From NCBI GenBank assembly GCA_027353565.1, contig DAIEHO010000285.1, positions 1-5,418 of the forward strand: a stretch of DNA of 5,418 nucleotides, given 5' to 3'. The first letter of the stretch is position 1; every line of letters starts with the position of its first letter. Below, piece after piece: positions 1 through 5,282 of this stretch. The notes below the pieces were generated by a model. The model saw only the letters and a list, made by a program, of their open reading frames with translations, was not told the DNA's origin and did no database searches. This DNA comes from Propionibacteriaceae bacterium (GTDB lineage Bacteria; Actinomycetota; Actinomycetes; Propionibacteriales; Propionibacteriaceae). The translations under genes and the position numbers were made by a program.

Positions 1-124
1 CACGCACGACGAGGGGGTTGACGATCGTCCGGTCGACCGAGTCGAGGCGGATGGGCGGATGCTCGTCCTCCAGCCTGCGGACGTGCTCCATGATCGACGC
101 ATCGGTGATCAGTGAGCGGGCCAT
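1..124 (-). CDS. N-terminal fragment of an unrecognised protein (runs off the left edge)
   Basis: This is the first 41 codons of a minus-strand gene that continues beyond base 1. It begins MARSLITDAS, has a charged helical stretch (MEHVRRLEDEHPP, residues 12-24) and continues IRLDSVDRTIVNPLVVR. I do not recognise the family and there is too little sequence to assign one. There is no signal peptide or membrane segment in what is visible, so a cytosolic protein is likely. An in-frame ATG four codons upstream (134-136) is an alternative start. I prefer 124 because a TATGCT box (137-132) ends exactly 7 nt before it, the geometry of a leaderless transcript, and that box overlaps the upstream ATG. 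The gene lies downstream of the GH65 phosphorylase on the same strand but has its own promoter signals, so it need not share an operon with it. Carbohydrate-related function is possible from context only. Confidence 0.7.
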   Translation of the reverse strand, partial: MARSLITDASIMEHVRRLEDEHPPIRLDSVDRTIVNPLVVR

Positions 125-131
125 CTCGCCG

Positions 132-137
132 AGCATA
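132..137 (-). promoter_or_regulatory. -10 box of a probable leaderless promoter
   Basis: The minus strand reads TATGCT, which fits the TANNNT pattern of housekeeping-sigma -10 boxes. Seven bases separate it from the ATG at 124, so transcription would be expected to start at or next to the A of the start codon. No convincing Shine-Dalgarno sequence is needed in that arrangement. A TTGTTC hexamer (163-158) could be a -35 element, but the spacer of 20 nt is longer than usual. Inferred from sequence geometry only. Confidence 0.5.
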
Positions 138-157
138 GCCCTGGGTGGCCCACAACG

Positions 158-178
158 GAACAATCATTCTGTTTGTTC
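158..178. promoter_or_regulatory. 21-bp inverted repeat, candidate operator
   Basis: The plus strand reads GAACAATCATTCTGTTTGTTC. The outer six bases of each arm are perfectly complementary (GAACAA / TTGTTC), and two further inner pairs match (CA/TG), giving the dyad GAACAAnCAnnnTGnTTGTTC. It is A/T-rich in an otherwise very GC-rich context and lies between the GH65 stop and the next gene. Relative to the inferred start of transcription at 124 it covers about -34 to -54, overlapping or abutting the -35 region, so it could bind a dimeric repressor or an activator. A further GAAC on the minus strand (189-186) lies 11 bp, about one helical turn, from one arm. The spacing does not match the compact GAAC-N4-GTTC LexA box. 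The regulator is unknown. Confidence 0.55.
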
Positions 179-228
179 TGATGACGTTCACGTGGTGGGT
201 CCGACCGACCGCGCCGGCGCACGAAGCC

Positions 229-2772
229 TCAGGCCGGGTTCTCCGACCGACCTCCCGTGGGCTCTGCGATCGTCTCGGTCGCCTCGTCGGCCAAGGGGTT
301 CGCGGGGACGATGGCGCGGATCACCGAGCCGTCCTCGCGGACCGAGCCCTCGATGTTGCGCACCGACGGCCTTCCCGCGAGCACGATCGCCGGGGAGAGC
401 GGAAGGACGGTGGGTGCGTCCGCCGACACCGTCACCGGTGTGCCCTGGACGACCACCTCAACGGGTCCGGCGTCCGGCGTCTCGATGGCGAGGCAGATCG
501 TGCCCTCCTCGATGCGCACCCGGAGCCGGGTCCCGCGGAGCGTCACCGGGAAGCTGAGGAACTCCCAGTCCTGGGGCAGCCGCGGGTCGAAGGACCATCT
601 CCCCAGGTAGTCGCGCATCCCGCCGAATCCGCCCACCAGAGCGCTCCAGACGCCGCCGACGGATGCGACGTGGACGCCGGCGTCCGCGTTGTGGTGGAGG
701 TCGCCCAGGTCGACGTACACCGCTTGCTTGAAGTAGCTCACCGCCAGGTCTCCATAGCCGACCTCCGCCGCGATGATGGCCTGGACCACCGAGGACAGCG
801 TGGAGTCGCCCGTGGTCAGCGGGTCGTAGTACTCGAAGTCGGCACGCTTCTGCTCGGGCGTGAACTCGTCGCCCTGCAGGTACAGCGCGAGCACGACGTC
901 GGCCTGCTTCAGCACCTGATGGCGATAGATCACAAGTGGGTGGTAGTGCAGGAGCAGCGGACGCATCTCACTGGGCGTGTGGGCGAGGTCCCACACCTCC
1001 TTCTCGAGGAAGGCATCGTCCTGCGGATGGATGCCGAAGGCCTCGTCGTACGGGATGTGCATGGCCTCGGCCACGCGTGAGAACTCCTCGATCTCCTCCT
1101 CGGTCAACGACAGCCGCCGCAGCGCGTCGTCGTACGCCACCGTGTCCCGTCCCTGGAGGTCGCGCAGCTGGCGTACCGCGGAGCGGAGGTTGGCCCGCGC
1201 CATGACGTTGGTGAAGAGGTTGTCGTTGACGACCGTCGTGTACTCGTCGGGGCCGGTGACGCCGTGGATGTGGAACATGGAGTGCCCGTCGAACTTCCGC
1301 CAGAACCCCAGGTCGGCCCAGAGCCGCGCCGTCTCGACGAGGATGTCGATCGCCTCACGCGCCAGGAAGTCCACGTCGCCCGTCGCGGCCACGTACTGCG
1401 ACAAGGCGTGGGCCACGTCGGCGTCGATGTGGTACTGCGCCGTCCCGGCCGCGTAGTACGCGGATGCCTCCTCGCCGTTGATCGTGCGCCACGGGAACAG
1501 CGCACCCTGCTGGTTGACCTCCGCAGCGCGCCGCCTCGCCGCGTCGAGCATGCTGTACCGGAAGCGGAGCGCGTTGCGCGCGTACTGGGGGGATGTGTAC
1601 GTGAGGAACGGGAGCACGTAGATCTCCGTGTCCCAGAAGTAGTGCCCGTCATAGCCCGACCCGGTCACGCCCTTGGCGGGGATGCCCGCCCCCTCCGCCC
1701 GTGCCGCGGACTGGATCACCTGGAAGAGGTTCCACCGAACGGCCTGCTGGAGCTCCGGCTGGCCGCCGATCTCGACGTCGCTGCGCTCCCAGAACGCGTC
1801 GAGCCAGGCCCGCTGCGCGACGAACGCCGCCTCGGTTCCGACCTCCTTCACCCGGTCGAGCGTGCGCCGGCACCGGTCGACCAGCTCACGCGTCGGGACG
1901 CCGCGGGAGGTGTGGTAGCTGACGACCTTCGTGATCCGCGTGGTCACCCCGGGGGTGGCGTTGAAGCGGAACACGTGCTTGGCGATGTCGTCCTCGATCT
2001 GGGTCCGCTCCTCGTACCAGTCGGTCGTCTCGATCGAGTGGTCCGCGGCGACGGCAAGTGTCATCCCCGACGCCGTCACCGAGTACGCGAGCACAGCCCG
2101 GCCCCCGCCGTCCCACTTGGAGCGCGGCTGTAGAACCCGTCCGGCCAGGTTGGCCGCACGGCGCGGGTCCCAGCCTGTCCCCATGGCCAGCGAGGCCACG
2201 TGGAACTCGTCCTCGCCGTCCTGCCGGTTGAGGATCTCGCAGCTCACCGTCACGGGGGCGGCCTGGTCGAGCATGGTGATCTCGTAGTCCATGACCGCCA
2301 GGTGGCGCTCGGTGAAGGAGACCATGCGGCGGGACCGGAGCTGGACCCGCTTGCCGGCCGGTGTGCGCCAGATGATCTCCCGCGTCAGCACCCCGTCGCG
2401 GAAGGACAGGGTGCGTTCGTACCGCTCGAGCTCGGCGACGCTGAGCAGCAACGGCTCGTCGTCCACGTACAGCCGCATCGTCTTGGCGTCGGGGGCGTTG
2501 ACGATCGTCTGCCCGACGGTCGCGAAGCCGTACGCGTCCTCAGCATGGTGGATCGGCCAGACCTCGTGGAAGCCGTTGATGAACGTGCCGTGTGCGTACG
2601 CGTCACGGCCCTCCTCGACGTTGCCGCGCAGTCCGAGGTAGCCGTTGCCGACCGCGAACAGCGTCTCGGTGACTCCGAGGTCGTGGCTGCTGTAGCGAAG
2701 CTCCCGCAGGGCCCACTCGTCGACGGGGAACCGGTTGCGGTCGATCGGATCCGCGTTCAGCGACTCGCTCAT
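229..2772 (-). CDS. GH65 disaccharide phosphorylase (trehalose/kojibiose/maltose phosphorylase type)
   Basis: An 847-residue cytosolic enzyme with no signal peptide. GH65 phosphorylases split an alpha-glucose disaccharide with inorganic phosphate, by inversion, to beta-glucose 1-phosphate plus the acceptor sugar. Visible layout: N-terminal beta-sandwich domain (about 20-290), (alpha/alpha)6 catalytic barrel (about 335-720), then a short beta C-terminal domain (about 725-785). Key motifs are GYDGHYFWDTE (373-383), FPWRTINGEE (426-435), AGTAQYHIDADVAHAL (442-457), HGVTGPDEY (503-511) with E510 the expected general acid, KQADV (622-626) and HHNADAGVH (693-701), which forms part of the expected phosphate/sugar site. 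The PWRTINGEE...AGTAQYH segment looks most like trehalose phosphorylases to me, but kojibiose or nigerose specificity cannot be excluded. The start is set by GGGGGGAC (2785-2778), 5 nt before the ATG. About 60 residues beyond the usual end form an acidic tail. No beta-phosphoglucomutase, the usual partner, is visible in the window. Confidence 0.93.
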   Translation of the reverse strand: MSESLNADPIDRNRFPVDEWALRELRYSSHDLGVTETLFAVGNGYLGLRGNVEEGRDAYAHGTFINGFHEVWPIHHAEDAYGFATVGQTIVNAPDAKTMRLYVDDEPLLLSVAELERYERTLSFRDGVLTREIIWRTPAGKRVQLRSRRMVSFTERHLAVMDYEITMLDQAAPVTVSCEILNRQDGEDEFHVASLAMGTGWDPRRAANLAGRVLQPRSKWDGGGRAVLAYSVTASGMTLAVAADHSIETTDWYEERTQIEDDIAKHVFRFNATPGVTTRITKVVSYHTSRGVPTRELVDRCRRTLDRVKEVGTEAAFVAQRAWLDAFWERSDVEIGGQPELQQAVRWNLFQVIQSAARAEGAGIPAKGVTGSGYDGHYFWDTEIYVLPFLTYTSPQYARNALRFRYSMLDAARRRAAEVNQQGALFPWRTINGEEASAYYAAGTAQYHIDADVAHALSQYVAATGDVDFLAREAIDILVETARLWADLGFWRKFDGHSMFHIHGVTGPDEYTTVVNDNLFTNVMARANLRSAVRQLRDLQGRDTVAYDDALRRLSLTEEEIEEFSRVAEAMHIPYDEAFGIHPQDDAFLEKEVWDLAHTPSEMRPLLLHYHPLVIYRHQVLKQADVVLALYLQGDEFTPEQKRADFEYYDPLTTGDSTLSSVVQAIIAAEVGYGDLAVSYFKQAVYVDLGDLHHNADAGVHVASVGGVWSALVGGFGGMRDYLGRWSFDPRLPQDWEFLSFPVTLRGTRLRVRIEEGTICLAIETPDAGPVEVVVQGTPVTVSADAPTVLPLSPAIVLAGRPSVRNIEGSVREDGSVIRAIVPANPLADEATETIAEPTGGRSENPA

Positions 2773-2805
2773 CAGGTGTCCCCCCGCTCACAGTCCCGCC
2801 GAGAC

Positions 2806-2811
2806 ACATTA
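2806..2811 (-). promoter_or_regulatory. Candidate -10 box for the GH65 gene
   Basis: The minus strand reads TAATGT, matching TANNNT. It lies 33 nt before the GH65 ATG at 2772, which would give a 5' leader of roughly 27 nt containing the G-rich ribosome binding site. No good -35 hexamer is seen 16-19 nt upstream, which is common in high-GC actinobacterial promoters. The assignment rests on one short motif. Confidence 0.33.
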
Positions 2812-2859
2812 GTCCTGAGCGCCGTGCCCGGGGTATCACCAGGGCGGTGTCCCATCTCG

Positions 2860-2865
2860 TACAGT
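2860..2865 (+). promoter_or_regulatory. Candidate -10 box for the membrane-protein gene
   Basis: TACAGT on the plus strand fits TANNNT. It lies 56 nt before the ATG at 2922, which would leave a leader of about 50 nt. There is no recognisable -35 element. It shares the 149-bp divergent region with the GH65 promoter, so the two genes could be co-regulated, but I see no strong shared dyad there: only a short CACC-N5-GGTG (2837-2849). Confidence 0.22.
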
Positions 2866-2921
2866 GCGGCGGTATCGAGCGCGACCTTGTCGGCCACGCC
2901 GACGACCCCTGAGGAGTCGAG

Positions 2922-3818
2922 ATGCCCAGTCGAGGCCAGTCGGCGATCCTGACGTACCGGGCGCTGCGCATGGGCGTGGTCGCGGTGGCGGTCTTCCTCA
3001 CGGCGTCGCTCGTGCTCGAGATCGTCCGTACGAAGGGGCTGGAGCTGACGTCGATCAGCGCGTCCTACTACTCCCCCGTGCGCAACGTGTTCGTCGGTGT
3101 CCTCGTCGCGACCGGCGTGGCGCTGATCGCGATCATGGGCCGCGAGAAGTACGAGGACACTGCCCTCAACCTGGCCGGCATGCTCGCGCCGACGATCGGC
3201 ATGCTCCCCACGACAGTGGGCCCGTCCGCGCCCGGCGCCTGCCGGGTCGGGGTCTCGACGTGCATACCGACCGCGACCCTGGTCGATGTCGAGAACAACG
3301 TGAGCTCGCTGCTCGTGCTGGGGTTGCTGGTTCTGGTGGGTGCGCTGGTCTACGTTCTCCGTACGCACGGTGCCGGATCCGTCCAGCTGCGCCGGATGAT
3401 CCTGCCGGCCGCCCTGTGGCTCGTGTCGGCCGTCCTGTGGCTGTTCGCCCGCGAGCTGGTCTTCGTCCACGGCCACAACCTGGCTGCGTTCGTCTTCTTC
3501 CTGCTGCTGGCGTGGGTGGCGAGGATCAACGCGCAGGACCCACCCGAGGGGCCGACCCTGCTGGGGTTCACGCCGCAGGCGTACCACCGCGGGTACCAGG
3601 TCATCAGTTGGGCCATGATCGTCACGATCGTCCTGACGGCTGTGTACGACATCGGCATACTGCTCAGCTGGTTCCCCGACCCGTTCCCACAGTGGTTCTT
3701 CGTCGCCGAGTCGGCGCTCCTCGCGCTCTTCATCGCGTTCTGGATCCTCCAGACCATGCACTTCTGGCACGACGGCGTCCCTGACGACGCCGCCGGAGCC
3801 TCTGACGTCGACGTGTGA
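2922..3818 (+). CDS. Polytopic membrane protein of unknown function
   Basis: A 298-residue integral membrane protein whose family I cannot name with certainty. Likely membrane helices, judged by hydrophobicity, are at about 14-34, 54-72, 81-97 (weaker), 128-146, 157-175, 184-200, 223-249 and 257-277: seven or eight spans. The SISASYYSPVRNVFVG segment (44-59) before helix 2, followed by NLAGMLAP (83-90) and MLPT (94-97), resembles motifs I associate with DUF998-like bacterial membrane proteins of unknown role; this is recall, not a search. The loop at 98-127 holds the only two cysteines, C107 and C114, which could form a disulphide if it faces outward. The C-terminus is short and acidic (DDAAGASDVDV). 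GAGGAG (2911-2916) lies 5 nt before the ATG and supports the start. It diverges from the GH65 gene and is followed by deoA after 102 nt, which has its own promoter. No transporter or enzyme signature is seen. Confidence 0.85.
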   Translation: MPSRGQSAILTYRALRMGVVAVAVFLTASLVLEIVRTKGLELTSISASYYSPVRNVFVGVLVATGVALIAIMGREKYEDTALNLAGMLAPTIGMLPTTVGPSAPGACRVGVSTCIPTATLVDVENNVSSLLVLGLLVLVGALVYVLRTHGAGSVQLRRMILPAALWLVSAVLWLFARELVFVHGHNLAAFVFFLLLAWVARINAQDPPEGPTLLGFTPQAYHRGYQVISWAMIVTIVLTAVYDIGILLSWFPDPFPQWFFVAESALLALFIAFWILQTMHFWHDGVPDDAAGASDVDV

Positions 3819-3837
3819 CGCGACTCGTCTCGACGTC
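3804..3837 (+). terminator. Weak inverted repeat at the end of the membrane-protein gene
   Basis: GACGTCGA (3804-3811) and TCGACGTC (3830-3837) form a perfect 8-bp stem with an 18-nt loop, spanning the stop codon of the membrane-protein gene. There is no T-run after it. It could end or attenuate transcription ahead of deoA. Short GTCGAC-like repeats are frequent in high-GC DNA, so chance is a serious alternative. The rest of 3819-3907 shows no further gene. Confidence 0.2.
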
Positions 3838-3907
3838 GCAACGCGAGGCTGGACCAGGCGAGCCGACTTCGAGGCGAGCTGCAGTCACCCGCGGGCAACG
3901 CCAGCGT

Positions 3908-3913
3908 TAGTGT
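3908..3913 (+). promoter_or_regulatory. -10 box of a probable leaderless deoA promoter
   Basis: TAGTGT fits TANNNT and is followed by 7 nt and then the deoA ATG at 3921. This spacing puts the transcription start at the initiator codon, and it is the same geometry as the -10 box at 132-137. The stretch before the ATG (GTGCGGACC) has no real Shine-Dalgarno sequence, which agrees with a leaderless message. No good -35 element is seen. Confidence 0.48.
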
Positions 3914-3920
3914 GCGGACC

Positions 3921-5204
3921 ATGAGTGAGCTGATGGATGCCGTCGACGTCATCCGTACGAAGCGCGACGGTGGCGCGCTGAGCGACGCGCAGATCGACTG
4001 GGTCATCGACGCGTACACGCGGGGGGCCGTCGCCGACGAGCAGATGGCCGCGCTGGCGATGGCGATCTTCCTGCGAGGCATGACCCGTACGGAGATCGCC
4101 CGCTGGACCGCCGCCATGATCGCGAGCGGCGAGCGGATGGACTTCACGCACCTGGGCGCGACCGCGGACAAGCACTCCACGGGGGGCGTCGGCGACAAGA
4201 TCACGCTCCCCCTCGTACCCCTGGTCGCCGCGTACGGCGTCCGGGTCCCCCAGCTGTCCGGGCGAGGGCTCGGCCATACCGGCGGCACCCTCGACAAGCT
4301 CGAGTCGATCCCGGGCTGGCGCGCGGACGTCAGCCCGGAGGAGATGCTGGCGCAGCTGCGCGACGTCGGCGGCGTCATCTGCGCGGCCGGCGCCGGGCTC
4401 GCGCCCGCCGACAAGAAGCTGTACGCGCTGCGCGACATCACCTCGACGGTCGAGTCCATCCCGCTCATCGCGAGCTCCATCATGAGCAAGAAGATCGCCG
4501 AGGGCTCCGGCGCGCTGGTGCTCGACGTGAAGACCGGGTCGGGCGCGTTCATGGAGGCCGAGTCCGACGCCCGGGCTCTGGCGCGGACCATGGTCGACCT
4601 CGGCAACGACGCCGGCCTCGCGACGGTGGCGCTGCTCACCGACATGGAGACACCGCTGGGCCTCACGGTCGGGAACGCCCTTGAGGTACGGGAGGCGGTC
4701 GAGGTCCTCGCGGGCGGCGGACCAGCCGACGTGGTCGAGCTCACCGTCGCACTGGCGCGCGAGATGCTCTCCCTCGCGGGTCGTGGGGACGTCGACCCTG
4801 CCGAGGCCCTCACGGACGGCCGGGCCATGGACGTCTGGCGGCGCATGGTCGCCGCCCAGGGCGGAGATCCGGACGCACTCCTGCCCGTCGCCCGTCAGAC
4901 CGAGGTGGTCGTGGCGCCCCAGGACGGGTACGTGGTCGGCATGCCGGCACGGCCGATCGCTGTGGCCGCCTGGCGGCTCGGCGCAGGTCGTGCCCGCAAG
5001 GAGGACCCCGTCGACCTCGCAGCCGGCGTCGAGATCCACCGCAAACCGGGCGACCGGGTGACCGCCGGCGAGCCCGTACTCACGCTCCACACGACCGACC
5101 AGGCCAAGATGACCAGGGCCTTGGAGGCGCTGGAGGGTTCCGTCGTGTACGGAATGGAGCCGGTCCCGGTCCCCACGACCCGCGTGATCGACCGCATCGC
5201 CTGA
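3921..5204 (+). CDS. deoA: Thymidine / pyrimidine-nucleoside phosphorylase
   Basis: A 427-residue cytosolic enzyme of nucleoside salvage. It converts thymidine or deoxyuridine (perhaps also uridine) and phosphate to the base and (deoxy)ribose 1-phosphate. Layout: N-terminal helical domain (about 1-66), phosphate-binding alpha/beta domain (about 75-320), C-terminal PYNP domain (about 330-405; DGYVVGM 336-342, GAGRARKED 354-362). Visible motifs are KHSTGGVGDK (84-93) and the family signature SGRGLGHTGGTLDKLE (113-128). Numbering from this ATG matches E. coli DeoA at the active site: K84, H85, S86, S113, T123, R171, S186 and K190 are all present. The length is near that of Bacillus-type enzymes (about 433) and below E. 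coli DeoA (440). Residue 111 is Gln. An in-frame GTG at 3912 would add three residues, but it lies inside the -10 box, so I prefer the ATG. The cdd and add genes that often accompany actinobacterial deoA are absent here. Confidence 0.95.
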   Translation: MSELMDAVDVIRTKRDGGALSDAQIDWVIDAYTRGAVADEQMAALAMAIFLRGMTRTEIARWTAAMIASGERMDFTHLGATADKHSTGGVGDKITLPLVPLVAAYGVRVPQLSGRGLGHTGGTLDKLESIPGWRADVSPEEMLAQLRDVGGVICAAGAGLAPADKKLYALRDITSTVESIPLIASSIMSKKIAEGSGALVLDVKTGSGAFMEAESDARALARTMVDLGNDAGLATVALLTDMETPLGLTVGNALEVREAVEVLAGGGPADVVELTVALAREMLSLAGRGDVDPAEALTDGRAMDVWRRMVAAQGGDPDALLPVARQTEVVVAPQDGYVVGMPARPIAVAAWRLGAGRARKEDPVDLAAGVEIHRKPGDRVTAGEPVLTLHTTDQAKMTRALEALEGSVVYGMEPVPVPTTRVIDRIA

Positions 5205-5224
5205 GCCCGACACGAACCCGTCCT

Positions 5225-5247
5225 CCTGCGGCACGCACAGCCGCAGG
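5225..5247. terminator. Hairpin between convergent genes, probable bidirectional terminator
   Basis: CCTGCGGC (5225-5232) and GCCGCAGG (5240-5247) form a perfect 8-bp GC-rich stem with a 7-nt loop (ACGCACA). It lies 20 nt after the deoA stop and 35 nt after the stop of the prolyl oligopeptidase on the other strand, so it could serve both. No T-run follows on either side, as is common for terminators in high-GC actinobacteria. CGTCCT (5219-5224) directly before the stem can pair with AGGACG (5277-5282), and a small CGGG/CCCG stem (5252-5264) lies between, so a larger three-way fold is possible. Confidence 0.6.
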
Positions 5248-5282
5248 CGTCCGGGGTGGTCCCGAGCGCGCCGAACAGGACG

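Noticed and set aside
158..178. LexA/SOS box
   Set aside because: GAAC and GTTC half-sites are present, but 13 nt lie between them instead of the 4 nt in the Gram-positive LexA box.
188..194. CACGTG-containing site as a regulatory element
   Set aside because: The 6-bp palindrome stands alone and has no bacterial regulator assigned to it from this context.
211..220. GCGCCGGCGC palindrome after the GH65 stop as a terminator
   Set aside because: It is a perfect palindrome with no loop and no T-run, and such GC palindromes arise often by chance in this composition.
145..1080. Plus-strand open frame (311 codons) opposite the GH65 C-terminal half
   Set aside because: Antisense shadow of the GH65 gene; its composition is Arg/Val/Asp/His-rich without motifs.
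1264..2133. Plus-strand open frame (289 codons) opposite the GH65 catalytic region
   Set aside because: Antisense shadow; the catalytic motifs of GH65 are on the other strand.
2772..3770. Minus-strand open frame (332 codons) whose stop overlaps the GH65 start as TGATG
   Set aside because: The overlap looks like translational coupling, but the product is a highly polar His/Asp/Arg/Gln-rich sequence antisense to the membrane protein, whose regular hydrophobic helices and good ribosome binding site are far more convincing.
3350..4846. Long minus-strand open frame (498 codons) across the membrane-protein and deoA genes
   Set aside because: It is antisense to two well-supported genes. Its translation is a Ser/Arg/Ala/Thr-rich shadow with no domain motifs, as expected in high-GC DNA.
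3885..5234. Minus-strand open frame (449 codons) covering deoA
   Set aside because: Its product is rich in His, Asp, Arg and Gly without recognisable motifs, whereas the plus strand encodes DeoA with its full active site.
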